Shown: piece by piece, positions 22,173 through 35,025 of the stretch | How the letters are laid out: every line of letters starts with the position of its first letter | How positions within the stretch are numbered: position 1 is the first letter of the stretch | Assembly (NCBI GenBank): GCA_014549065.1 | Contig: JACDOX010000034.1 | Span: 3,887,191-3,951,190 of the forward strand | Direction of reading: 5' to 3' | Length of the DNA stretch: 64,000 bases | From: Cardinalis cardinalis | Taxonomy: Eukaryota > Chordata > Aves > Passeriformes > Cardinalidae | Program-made: the position numbers and the translations under genes | The notes under the pieces: model-generated | The model's input: only the letters and a program-made list of their open reading frames with translations | Told to the model about the DNA's origin: nothing | The model's database searches: none

Positions 22173-22177
22173 TGAAG

Positions 22178-22760
22178 TCTAGGCAGACAACATCCAGAGC
22201 CTTTCCCTCATCCGCTGAGTGGCTCACCTGGTCACAGAAGGAGATCAGGTTGGTCAGCCAGGACCTGCCTTTACTACAGCCATGCTGACTGGGCCTGGTA
22301 CCCTGGTTGTCATTCCTGTTCTGCATGATGACACTCTGTTGACGAGCTGTGCTATGACTTTCCCCTGCACTGAGGTCAGGCTGGCAGGCCTGTATTTCCC
22401 TGTNTCCTCATGGCCATTCGTGTAGATGGGTGTCACATTTGCTGACCTCCACTTAACTGGACCTTCCAGATTTGCTAGGACTATTGATAAGTGGTGGAAT
22501 GTGGCTTGGTGAGCGCTTCTGCCAGCTCTTGGGACCCTTGGGTGGATCCCATCTGTCCCCATAGACTTGTATCTAAGTGGTGTAGCAAGTCACTGACTGT
22601 ATCCGTTTGGATTATGGGGGCTTCATTCTGTTCCCTGTTCCTCTCTTCCAGCGCAGGAGGCTGGATAACCAAAACAAGCTGGTCCTCCTATAAAAGACTG
22701 AGGCAAAGAAGGCATACGTAATCTTGGCTTTTCTACAGGCTTTGTTGCTACGTTTCTGTC
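22178..22760 (-). mobile_element. CR1 LINE, antisense, right part of the LTR-split copy
   Basis: It continues the copy interrupted at 21577. Minus-strand translation shows RT pieces such as PSQHGCSKGRSWLTNLISFCDQV, GKYRPASLTSVQGKV and the GIHPRVPR block, in several frames. The right end grades into the linker (GACTGAGGCAAAGAAGGCAT on the plus strand at about 22696) and fades near 22760. The RT core is better kept here than in other CR1 copies of the window, but frames are broken. Confidence 0.9.
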
Positions 22761-22892
22761 AGTTGTATTTAGTCTATCAAAATTAAAAAGTATATGTATC
22801 ATAGGCATGAGTCTTTTTGTACATGCATTTGCAGAATAAATATAATTTTTATCTTTAGAATATCTTCTAATATAGCAAAATAGATATTTGCC

Positions 22893-22965
22893 TATCACAG
22901 AATCACAAAATACGTTTAGCTGGAAGGGACCAAGAATGATCATTGAGTCCAGCTCAATGATTTTG
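22893..22965 (-). mobile_element. CR1 3' tip, antisense
   Basis: ATCACAGAATCACAAAAT followed by GCTGGAAGGGACC is the reverse complement of the CR1 3' end. Only about 70 bases are recognisable. A GC-richer stretch to about 23040 may be a continuation but is too degraded to call. Confidence 0.75.
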
Positions 22966-23867
22966 ATTCTTAAAATTAGTATGACCCCAGCCCCAAAGAA
23001 GGGCTACCNTGGCTTGCTCTGGCTTTTGTGCACCTGCAGGGATTTGACATTGGGATACTAAAGGAGTCCTAAGAAGTACCATGAAGGCTCTTTGTTGGCA
23101 TTTTCTGTAGTAAGACTTTGCCCACTAATGCAGGGAAATTTTGTAGTAATCTTTTAGTCAGTTGATTCAAGCTGTATTCAAGAATTGCCTCCAAAATTCC
23201 TGCAATTGTATCTGTGAGGTTGATTACATTACACCACATTTTGGAAAAAGAGAACACTTACATCACTGCTTCTGGTGATGTTCTCTTAGCTGAAATACTG
23301 GATTGCATAGAGTTGTTTGGCAGTTTGTTTCAAATCAGTCTCCTGTTTACAAAGCTAAGGAAGTATCCTGTTTAGTGTGAAACTGGATATACTTTCTCTT
23401 GGGAGTTTGGGTTTGGCTCTAATATTTTTGGTAGTGAATAAATCCTCCATGATCTTGAGCTTCCTATTGCACTTGAGTAAGCTTCAGTTTCATGTTTCCT
23501 TTTTGATCTGTATCCCGTGCTGTGAAGGCCAACATCCCATGTTTCTGCTTTGTTAATTAGAGCTCTGTGTATTTGGAGATGCTGGAGGAGGACATACTTT
23601 TACTGTCTGTTCAGACTTCATGCCAATGTGTTTTAGCCTTGCTGTGCCTTGGGACTTGATGATGTTGAGACTCTGTAAAACTATTTATTAAGCACTAGGT
23701 CCATGAAAAACTTGAAAAATAGCCATTTTGACTTTTGTTGCGCTAAAATTAATGACGAATCTTCCATCAGCACTTCTTGTGGTAAGGCCTGGTATGCAGT
23801 TCACACATGAATTAATACAAGATAAAATAAAATGCTTAGGAATTCATTGATGAGTTTGTAATACAAT

Positions 23868-24345
23868 CAAGGACTCATAGAAATGTTTAATTTGAAAAAG
23901 ACCCTAAAAATTGAGTCTGCCACTGAACTATATCCCTTAGTGTCACATCTACACATCTTTTAAATACCTCTAGGTGTAGTGACTCAGATGCTTCGCTGGG
24001 TAGCCTGTTCCAGTGTTTGAAAACCCCTAGAGTGAAGAAATCTTTCTTAATATCCAATCAAAATCTCACTTGGTGTTGCTTAATGACGCTTGCTTTTGTC
24101 CTATTGCTTGTTACTTGGGAGATCAAGCCCCACCTGGCTACATCCTCCTTTGAGGGAGTTGCACAGAGTGATAAGGTCCCCCTGAGCTTCCTCTTCTCCA
24201 GGCTTCCCCAGTTCCCTTGGTCACTCCTTGTCATGTTTGTGCTCCAAACCCTTCCTGAGCTTTGTTTCTCTTTGGATGTGCACCTCAGCACCTCATTTTT
24301 TTCCATTTAGAGGGGCTTGTGTACAGTACTCAAAGTTAGGATGTT
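23868..24345 (-). mobile_element. CR1 LINE 3' fragment, antisense
   Basis: The plus strand reads as the reverse complement of a CR1 3' end: a degenerate CATAGAAATG tip, then GCCTGTTCCAGTGTTTG, then TTCTTAATATCCAAT, GTTACTTGGGAG and CTTCCTCTTCTCCAGGC. These encode the CR1 C-terminal region on the minus strand. It is truncated upstream near 24345 and has no intact frame. Confidence 0.9.
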
Positions 24346-27300
24346 TGGTTACTGTCCATACACTTAGACAAACCAAACAAATCCTTTGCACTGATATAGA
24401 TGGAGGGGTAGTAACTGATGTAGTTAGAGATTGTTTAGCAAAAATGCAGAACAAAGCCTTGTATTCAAATGTCCAGTTTCTTTTTCTCTTATACTGACTG
24501 CCTTATGTGTCACTCACAGGATATCCTACAAGTGACTTCAGCTGCAGTACATTTCTAAAAAAGAGCATAAGGAAACTTGTCCATATTTTTCAGTGTCTTG
24601 CATTGTTTCTGTTTGTTTTTTAAAGAGGCTCCAAATGTAATATGCGGGGGTTTCTGTTATTGTTTCTTTTTGGATCAGTTGCAAAACATTTTTCTCATAG
24701 TTGAATGTATTTCTAATCTGATGTGACTCACAAAACAAGTGGATTGAGGGTGAAGCAGAGACCCAGACTAGAGAGAAGGAATAAAAATAGATACAGAGAA
24801 TGTTGATCACCAGATGTACTGTGGGATCTCGAAACCCTTTATGTACTGTTCTGCCCTTAATTTTTCAGCCAGTTTTCTTGAAAGATAAATCCTTTGCCTT
24901 AGCAAACCAGTGGCAGTAATGCTGAGTGAGAACAGCAAGTAGGTGGTGATAATGCCTTGGCATTCTTTGTGGAGATGGACCAACACAGCTTCTTAATCAT
25001 GATTCCACAGCAGGGAAAATCACTGATAGGAGTGATTTCACTCACACATCCAGATGTCAGTAAAAGGGTTTAAGATCTCCTTGCAGAAGCCTACAGGGAA
25101 TTCTCTGCTTTGAAATTGATAGAAACCCCAAAGTTACGGCACTGTTCCCTTTTGTAGATTAGGTTGTAAGCTTGTTCCCTTGCTCCATTAGCTACATTGA
25201 CATTGCTTTGTTATGTTTGTGAATGTTTGGCAGTTTGCACAGGGAGATGCTGGTTTGATTCATCGCTGGCCATATGGTGTGACCTGGGGTTCCCAAACCC
25301 CTAGGTATGCATGTATCACTGCTACTCTAGTAAGATATCTTTGAAATTGTGAGAAGGGGAAAGGGATTCTTTGGCTTTTTTTCATCCTCCTAATGGAAGA
25401 AAACTGTTCTGTATCTGAATATGCTTAGCTTTATTTTGTTTGGAATTAATACTTGTCACCCAGGAGAGCTTATTGACATGATAAGCATTTCTCACCAGTT
25501 CCTGACGTTTATAGGATCCTGGAAAATTAAACTTTTCTTTTAAGCAAAATGCAAAAGTCTAACATCATATATAGTAGTGATCTGGCTGCTCCTAGTATGT
25601 GTGTGGTCTGCTGTTACATAAATTAGCCTGTGCAAACGTTTGAACCTCCAGGGTCAGTTCTCTGCCAGTGCACACACCCTGTTTACAGTATACTCAGGGT
25701 GTCTTGAGTGGTGCCTCTGAGGAGTGGCTGCAGTGACAACCACATCTTTGCAGAACCCTTGAGTAATGTTAAGGTGTCTTGAGTCTGTTCTTGGACCTAC
25801 ATGGCAAAGCCTGATCTCCATACACACAGCCTTGCCTCCCAACAGAATTCAAGAAATGAGGAATTCTCTTGGCTGTGTGACAACATAGGGACAAGCATCG
25901 CTCCAGAAATAAACTTGTTTGCACCACTGAGGAACCTCATGCTGTACTTTAGCATACATCTGAGGACTGATCCTGTACCTGTGTTGTTACCACACTGGCA
26001 AGCAAAGGAGGGTAAATGGATCAGTTTGGCTGTTCCCTGCTCTTTCCTCAATCTCCTCAGTGGTCACAGCACACACAGTAAGCCTTTCCTGGGCAATATA
26101 CATGCATTTGACAGTATTTTCCTGAAGACAATATCATTATATCCTAATACCTTTAGTTTCAATGTCAGGGTTGAGCCCTGGCAGCTTGGAGAGGCAGAAT
26201 TGTCACCCACAGCCACGGTTGGGCAGAGACTGGGGATCCTTACCAGGGTGCAGCCNTCCTTAAAATGCTGTGGCTTTGCTGTCTGTGCTGTCCTGTCTCC
26301 TGTCTACTTTCCTGCTCAGAGCTGCCACTGTTTTTGCAGACTGAGAGCCATGTGCCATACACGAGGTAAAATAATAGGGCATGTGAATAGCCAGTCTTGG
26401 GGAACAAAGAATTACACAAAATGACNGTGTGATGTCCTGTATAAAAATCAAATATCTTGGTTTTCGCATGCTTGCCTGAATATGACTTCAGTGACATGGG
26501 AGTTAAATAGCAGTCTCTTCTCTAAAGAAACCCTGGAACAAAACAGGGAAAGCTATTATTCTGGTTTTGTTACTTTGCACTTTTGTTCTCTGGGTTTGGT
26601 TTCATCTAGTGCATAAGGATATAGAGGAAGGTCACGAAGAAGAAATCACAATGACTGGATATGTCGGTTCAGTTTATTTTTTGAAGAATGACTTTAAAGG
26701 CCTTTTTATCAATGTGTGCAGGGTATTTTTCAAGGCTCGCAGGAGCTCCCTTTTATTTTTGTACAGGGATCTTGTCTCAGGATTTTTCTCCAATGACTGT
26801 GCCATTTCCTGATTCTCCTGCTATCTTTTGTGCCATCACCAACCTTTGCAGGATCTAAAGTTAAACCTTGTCAAGCAGATTGCTTTTAAAATTTACCTTA
26901 GGCAAGGGAAAAAGTGTCAGCTGTTTTTCTTATCAGAAGTGAGACAAAATGTATTTAATATATGCTTTTACAGTGAAGTGATTGCAAATTTAAGTACATG
27001 TCATTGCAGTTTTGACAATGAATTGCTAGCACATCCATTTCAAAAAGGTATTTGCAGGTAGCCTGAAAAGTATGTTGCCAAACCAGAACAAAAATACTGT
27101 GAGCTGCCTTGTTTCATTCTAGGGAGATACCCAGCCTTGTCACCTATGCAATTTCTCCTTCCCTTCTGTTTCCAAAGGTGGGAGAGAAGCATTTCCTTCA
27201 GTTTTTTATTATAAATTAGTATTGTAGATTTTTAAAATTTCTATTTTATAGTTACTGTGGCTAACACAAAGCCTGTTCTTAAAAGACAAACCACTATGTA

Positions 27301-28629
27301 CTCCAGAGTATTATCATTATCTTGCTGACTTGATGTTCTTTTCAGTTAAAAGTTGCTTAAAATTGCCAGATAAAATAGAGGATCTGATGCCAGCACGTGA
27401 AACTAGGCAGTTCTCTAAATTGGTTTTGACAGAGGTTCCTGTGTGTGCAGCAGCAGCTGGCAGAGCTTTTCACAGGGCATGAGTGGGGCTGGTGAAAGAG
27501 CTGACTCCAGGAAACTCAGGGAGCTCCCACCGGGGGCTTAGCTGGACCTCTGTCAGAGAGCCCTAAGACCTACGCTGTGCTTGCTTATCATGGACACTAA
27601 CAAAGACGTCTTACTCATAATGATTGCTGAATGGTTTCACATAGAATGTCCACTTTTTGCTGCACATATGCACAGCATTTCTGTTAAAAAGCTGGTAAAT
27701 TTTGGCTGACTGGTGCTGACATCTGGGGCTCAGAAAAAGAAAATTGAGAATAGACTGGCAATACTTGAAGCTGAAGATTTCTAGAACCTGTCAAATCCCC
27801 ACGTTTACTGTATTCAAAACAAAGCACTGCTCTCACAAACTTTTCACTAAATAGTTGCTTTTAAAATAAAGCAAAAGAAAGCAGCCAGAAAGAAAGAAAG
27901 CATCAGAGAAATTTTTGTTTTTGTTTTTGCCAGGACATAAAAAAACCTAGAAAATAAAAGCACTGTCAGATCACTGAACATGTGGGTTTAACCTGAAACA
28001 TACTTTCTAAAAAAAGAAATTCAAAACCCCATTAGGTGCAAAGCCGAATTNACTACGCAGCCTTGTTAAATGTTCAAGATAAATAAAACAGACGAACTAA
28101 AAATCTTGAAGTATTTTTTTGTGGTGGTGGTGGTGGGGAGGGCGGTTTTTATGTTTTGGGTTTTTTTGTTAGATGCATTGTCGGGCCAGACACAGCGGGA
28201 GTAAAGGGTGAAATCCTGAATGTTCAGCCAGATGCATCGCCAATCACGTACTGAGTGTCATAAGGAAGATGAAGGAGCATCAGCCCTGCCTCCCTTTCCC
28301 AAATAATCTTCCCCTTGAGTGTACCAACACAGTGCAGTAGAAGGGGGAGGGGTTGTTGTAAATTATTGGTAAGGCAGAGAGGCCAGAAGAAGTTGGACAG
28401 TGTGCCAAGACTCCTCCTTGATTCCTGCTGAAGAAACTGCTCCATGTCTTGCTGGTGAATGTGGAAGGGCTTCCTCTTGTTTCAGGGTGCNCTGGGTGGG
28501 GCTCCCCCCTATGTCTGTATAACTGAAGCCCCATCTTAGCCCTGGGTCTGCAAGCAATCTGATATATTGCCAGATTTCACTTTTCCCAGTTCCTCCATGT
28601 GGTGCTGCAGCTCTGGCTAAGAAAAAGAT
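24346..28629 (+). other. PDGFD: PDGFD intron 1, between CR1 copies
   Basis: No gene recognised. The longest open frame (25801-26424 plus, 207 codons) has no recognisable domain and contains an N; a frame of this length is not surprising by chance in 64 kb. GC-richer patches at about 27420-27560 and 28180-28630 are unidentified. Confidence 0.6.
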
Positions 28630-28708
28630 GTCCCTGATCATTGCAGGGTGGTTGGACTAGATGACGTTAAGTCCATTCCAACCAATATGTGGTTAGATGA
28701 TTCTATGA
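28630..28708 (+). mobile_element. CR1 3' tail fragment
   Basis: GGGTGGTTGGACTAGATGA followed by a CATTCCAACC block and GATTCTATGAAAA is the terminal part of a CR1 3' UTR and tail. The GC-richer sequence before it (about 28180-28630) is not recognised. Confidence 0.85.
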
Positions 28709-31700
28709 AAAACAAATTATGTGTTCAGTCTCTGTATTCCTCAAAGAGCTGTGTGGGAGAGACTGTCCATGTGTGCCTCATGTGAGATCCATGTATATTT
28801 TGTGCATTTGTTTGTCAGTGCGTGCCATTTTTACTTCCAGTGGAAAATGGACACTAGGTGTAGATCTTGTCTTCACCTTGTCCCCATGACTGGGAATAAT
28901 TGAATTTTAAGCATTGTGGGATTGTGTTCAGTTTGCAAAAAAGTAATTTACTGTAATTGTGACCTTATTAATGTAGTGTGGTTTCAGCTGCAACTCACCT
29001 CTTAATAATGAACGGTAAATAAAATGCTAGTCTATTTTACAGTTTTTGTGTTGCAAAAGTTCAGGTACTCAGATAACTTAATTAGCACTGATTTCCCCAG
29101 TACACTGATTAGTTTCTCAAATTTGTCAATTTTTAGACATCTTTTCTAAAAGTAGTCAAACTGTAATGAAGCTGGTATTGCCACTGTGGCTTGAGGTCTG
29201 TCTTTTCACCTTTACATTCATACTCTATGAACCCATATTTGACTCTCAGTAGAGAAGAGAAGGAATAGTATATATAACAATTATGGCTTTTCTGCCTTGT
29301 AGTTGACAGAGGAGAAAGGAACATTACAGAAAACATGAGAGGGAATGTCTTTATGTGTGCTCCCCTCTAGATTTGGTGTATGAATGCTGTCCTGTATGCA
29401 AAGAAACATTTGACTGAGGAATACAGTATCTAGCATTGTTTCTCATAAATCTATCAGGATCACTCAGTCAGTACTGGGGCAGCAGCTGATTCTGTCTAAT
29501 TATAAGTATTTAAATTTAATTGTAATTTAAATTATGAGTTACTCTTTTATTATCCTTTAGTGATTACTGTCTCTGTCCTTGTGATTATTTTGGTAATTTC
29601 TAAACTGAAAAAGGAATACCTCAGACAGCTCCTCATAAAGAAATCCTCTGCTGCAACATGATTGAGGGTTGTATTCATCATGCCAGCGCTGGCGGTGTAA
29701 AGTGGAAGTCTTAGTGATTCTTTGGAGTTCGTTGGTTTCCAGTGCTCTAAAGGATCTGGTTTTAAGACCTTAACCATATTCTGCCACCTTCTCCCACATC
29801 CTGTTTGTCTAAGAGAATTGGTTGCTGTGCCCGTGTGCATAGCAGCTAGTCTGTCTGTGGAAAGGTAATCAGACAAAGTGCAGTCTTGCTTGATTCTAGT
29901 GCAAATACCTGTTTCCATAGAGCATTACAAAGATAACAGGCAGTGTCTATGCTGTAACATTTTCTTTTTTTCCTTTGGCTCTTCCTGCCGGAGCAATTTC
30001 AGGATAATCCTTTTCTCTTTGCCTCCGTTTTGCAAAGAATTCCTGACGGGCCGAGTGACATTGTCAGCCAGTGAGAAAGTTTATATGTCTCATATAGTTA
30101 GGATTTCTCTCAAATCAGTGCAGAGTTTTATAGATTCATTTCATTTCACGATCCCTGGCAGTATGCATGGTCTTAAGCTGATGCTGATCTCTCAGTACCT
30201 GAGACCTAACTCTGAATTCAGGTGTCAAAATGGTACAATTTTGTTAACAGGTCCTATAACCTTCTATTTAAAATCAGGACTTCTTATTGTTCTGATAGAC
30301 ATTGAAAAGCAGGTAATGCTTTTTTTGCTTCTACAGTTTTGGACTTGCCTGGACATAAAACTTTAATACTACAATCCTAAATGTGTTGTTCTTAGATATA
30401 ATATTGTTTAATATTTCAATGAAAATCTTTCTAATCCTCTCTTGTTTTGAAGAATTGGTATCATATGGTGTTGATGAAAGTAGTAGCTTTTTGAAGGTCT
30501 GTTTACTTTTTCTGTATTGTTTACATCTGTTGAATTTCAAACTAAATGCTGGTGGTGCTGCTACACTGCAGATTATTCTGCACAAATCTCCATAAAATCT
30601 GCAAAATTTTCTTTGTCATAATATGTACTTTTCTTTAACCTAGGGCTCCTATTATTTAATATTGTGTAGTAAAACCATTCTTAATAAAAAACGTATGCTA
30701 TCTAGCTTGAAAAAGAAACCCGTGTGAAATTATGGCAGCTTATTTGAAGATGTGAGCATAATGTAATACTATGCAAAATTTAAGACATGTTTCTGGATAA
30801 CTGTAAAAGGCTTTCATTGAAATCTGTTAAATTCTACTTGAAATATTGCTGTTTTCTTAATTATGTATGGAAGCGAAGAACTATTTTTATCTCCGGAGGT
30901 CAGCCCAAGTTTTGCAACTGTAGCACAGTAAGATGCAGTTCATTAAATATCAGTATGGACCACATTTACAGTAGGTTGAATAATGGTTTTGGCATTTCTT
31001 TTCTTTTTTTTCAAAATCTGCCGTCTTCAATTGCTACTGTACAGGAATTTTGCTTTCATTATTCCTGTTTTCAATTTACGTGAAGTTGTAGAGTAAATAT
31101 TCATTTTTCATTTTGTTCAGTTCACTCAAAATTGAGAAGTTAGTTTGGGCTTATGAAAGTCCCCAGACCAAACAGATCACAAACAGCATAATTGGTTTTC
31201 TCTTTCAGTCCCTAAGTAAAAACAAAATGTACGAAGTCAGCACTGCAGAGAAAAACATCCAAAATAAAAATAGGAACACACCCGCACAGATGCTTTCAAA
31301 AATTTTTAAATTTTAATTTTATTTTGGAGAATATATTATTTTGGAGAATATTCAGAAATATGGCTGCTGTTTTTGAATAGGGGCGGTTGGGGGTGATTAA
31401 TAGGCAAATTTTCTTTTTACTGCATCAAACATGTTATGGTAGTTCTTTTTCTGATATTTTCAACACAATTAGGTGGTTTTTCTTAACTAAGAACTATTTA
31501 AAATGCTGAAATATACACATTTTAATTGAATTCTGATTCCTGTCTAAATGGAGGTTGTCATAGTCAAAACAACTTTATTATGAATATGTTCTCTGACATC
31601 TTAAAAATCATAAAATTCAGGCTGCACAATACATGTATGATGAGAAAAAATAGATTTAAATATTATTAAACATAGCTCATCTTCCTGGGAAGCAGAATTA

Positions 31701-33584
31701 ATTGATCTTGTGCTAAGTTATATTTAATTGCTGACAGTGTGTTCTTGATGGTTGTGTCTTGAAATACTCTTTTAAAACAAGCAATCTCAAAAAGTAAAAA
31801 TGAAAACTCAGAATAAAATTAAGATATAAAGCTAGGCTTCCTGCCTGTACCTTTAGAACTGAGCTGAAATCTCAGATGTGATTCAATCCATCTGCCTATT
31901 TCCAGGTCAGAAAATCTGTCATGAAGTTAGTCACTTCATCTCAGGTCCTGGCTGCAGGCCTTTGAAAAGTGTGTGTATATGTATGTACAGCCATCTGTAT
32001 CTGTGTGTTAGTTTGCTGTGTGCTTAAGGGATTCATACTCATTTACATTTAGATTCAGTTGCCTTGCCTTTTAAAGGAGACTGAAATGCAACTGGTAGAG
32101 AAAAAAAAAAGGTCATTTTAAAAAACTTTGGTGGTTTGAAAAATGGGACATCTTGCTAAAGCTTCCCTTATAATTGAGGGGGAGAGAAAGACACCTGCAG
32201 AGAACTGCTCATCCCATTTGTTTTAGATGCCTGCCTTCAGGTGGGATGAATTACCTTCTGCATGTGTCTTCTTTTTGCACTCACAGCAAGTCTAGGGCAA
32301 GTAGGTCACTAGCACAGCAAACTCACAAAATTACCTACAAATATTTCTGGGTTTATTGCTCTCTGGGAAGCATGGTTTGGATCTTCTAGATCTCTTCAAA
32401 ATGCTGCATTTTTAGGATAAGAGATTTCTTTAGAGTGATGAGCAATGGCAATATAGCAGTTATTTCTGACTACTAAGTTGTAACAGCCCATTACTCTGCA
32501 AAATGCAAGCTTCCAGAATAAACATTCACTACCAGTGCTTCTGGGATAAAATGTGGAGGGTTGACGCTACTGTTGGAGTATGAGAAGATTTAGGATTAGA
32601 TTTGGCTTCTTTTTTTTTTTCCTCAGGATCTCAGGCAGTTATTCAATAGACTAAGGCCAGCATATACTTCACAAGATCTTATGTTAGCAATTTTTTATGT
32701 GTACAGAGGTCAACTGAGATTAATACAGCTCACTCCTGTCAGCTGGTTTAGACCTTATAATGGTATAATAGTGTCTGACTCATGGAGAATGAATTTATCA
32801 GAGGTTTCTGGCAGGGTCTGAAATCACTGCTTGTAAGGAAGCAGCTCTTGGCCACACCTGGTTGAAGGTACATAATCACAAAAATAGAGCCAGGGGTTGC
32901 TGCAGAGTTGAAAGTGCTGGAGGGAAAATGGATTGATTGAATACTGCAAAGAACATCATAAATCTTGTGGTAACTTTTGTAAGAATATACTGTGGGTGTG
33001 GGCTAGTTGCACAAACATGTAAGTGCAAACACGAATTTACATATTTTGAGCCCAGTACCTCTCTACCTTCTGAATCTTTTCAGTTGTTTGTCTCACTGCT
33101 CAACCAGCTCTTTTCCCATTCCCTCTCTTAACTCCTCCTGACCAAACCCATTCAGGCGTAGTGCTGACTGAAAGATCTGCACCTGCAGCCCTCCTCCCTG
33201 GAGCAGCTGTAGTGCATGTAGTCATTGACTCCTACATGTGTTCCTGCCCTTCAGACTGTGTAGTGGGAGATACTTGGTACTCATCTGCTGCTCACATGTT
33301 GTAAGATACTGTTTTCCCTTGTTGATCAGAAGATAAGAAGCAAAGTAAATAATCCCAAATATATTTATATTTTTTCAGCATTTTCTTCCTTAAATTACCT
33401 AAATGCAGATATAAAATGTCTAAATCTTACTGTCTTAAGGCTTAAACATAATTTGTTTTGTTCAAATCAAGTGTAATTCTTCGTACATTTGAAGTACTTC
33501 AAACCTGAGACTTTTTACCTCATTGGTAGGCTGCCTTACAGAGTTCCAGAAATGTTTGGAAATACTCTGAGGTATATGTTCTGG

Positions 33585-33690
33585 CTGTTGAGGATGGTCC
33601 TGTGCAGGGCTGGGAGTTGTACTCCTTGATCTTGGTCAGTCCTTCCCAACTCAGTTGATTCTGTGATTCCATTATTCTGTGAATCTGTGA
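33585..33690 (+). mobile_element. CR1 3' tail fragment
   Basis: A GGGCTGGGAG...CTTGATCTTGG...TCCTTCCCAACTC block followed by GATTCTGTGATTCCATTATT marks the degraded 3' end of a CR1. Truncated at its 5' side. Confidence 0.8.
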
Positions 33691-34954
33691 ATGTGAGCTG
33701 CATTCTAAACTTTTCCCAGTGTTAAGGCATGCCATAATGTTCTCCCTCTGGATTGACTGCTGAACAGTGAGGATGAGGCTCTTCCCAGCTCCCTGGGAGA
33801 CATTAATACAGTCTCTCTTCTTGCTCTTTTCCTGCTAGTCTTCAGAAGGCTTATAGAACTGAAATACCTTTGAGGCTTTATCCTCAATTTAGCCAACAGG
33901 TTCAACAGTTATTAGGGAAACTCACAAGTGGGAATATAGGCATAGAGCGAATCCACACTGGTGATGTTATTGAGTGCTTATGGATTAAAAATAGATTTTG
34001 TGTATACCTAGAAGTCCATTTATGGAAACATTACAGCATGAAATCAGGCTTCAGTGCTGCCTAAGCTCTCATTTCACAGGAGTGTGGAATAAACTAGCAG
34101 TGACTTCAATGGGTATAGAGTATTGGGAGCTTTCAGAAATCCCCATCCAGTCATATTTTTATTTCTGAGAGAGTTATGGGTATTTGAGATACTAGAATTT
34201 AAACACATAAAGGAACAAAGTCAGAGTCATAGAAGGTATAGAATTTCTCTTGTTTTTCAAGCAGAGAAAATTAATGCCTCTTTAAAATGGTTATAGTCAA
34301 AAGAAATTAATGAAAGCAAGCCTGAAAAGATTCTGTTCCATTAAGAATGAACATAAGGTTGTATATCTAAACTTGCCTGTAAAGGTAGTTAATGTATAAT
34401 TCCTATCTGAAAGTAGAACAGATGCATAATATAAATGGCTGTTTGCATGAGAGAAGTAGTAGAGAGGTAAATCACATTTTGGATATTAGACTGAGATTTA
34501 TATTGTGTTAGGAACGCCATGAGTCTGTAAGATTTGTTTAGCATTGTGCAGTGGCTCTGAAACCAAAATAATTGCAGCTAGAAACTGAGTATTCTCTGAC
34601 CATCCAAATACTGTTTCTGGTTCGCACATACAGAATTTACAACACAACTAAAATTTTATAACTCTGCGTGCTCCATTTCTTTCTTTTCAAGAAAAGACAC
34701 AGCCAGTTCTTACCCATCCCTTTACATTATTTTCTTTCAGCTACTCGGGTTAAAAAAATTTTATTTGCAACTTGGATGTTTGTCTCCACATATAATTTGT
34801 AGTTTAAAAGGTATAGCTATTAACTACTTATGTTCTCAAAGTTAAGCATGAAAAGCTGATATACACAAACATTCAGAGGGGGCTTTGAGTGTTGCTTTTT
34901 TTGTCTTACTGCTTTTATTTGGTTAAATTCCCTGCACCAAAAAGAGAAGAAAAT

Positions 34955-34965
34955 TGTGTGTGTGT

Positions 34966-35020
<55 letters not shown>
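34955..35020. repeat. (TG)n(TA)n microsatellite
   Basis: Interrupted TG repeats at 34955-34974 pass into 23 uninterrupted TA units (34975-35020). The minus-strand reading frame through it, a run of alternating Tyr and Ile, is an artefact. Such compound repeats are usually length-polymorphic. Confidence 0.97.

Positions 35021-35025
<5 letters not shown>

Noticed and set aside
25801..26424. 207-codon plus-strand open frame in intron 1
   Set aside because: No recognisable domain and an N in the middle. A rough chance estimate for 64 kb on two strands makes one frame of this size unsurprising.
29878..30366. 162-codon plus-strand open frame
   Set aside because: Low-complexity hydrophobic translation typical of AT-rich non-coding DNA; no family recognised.
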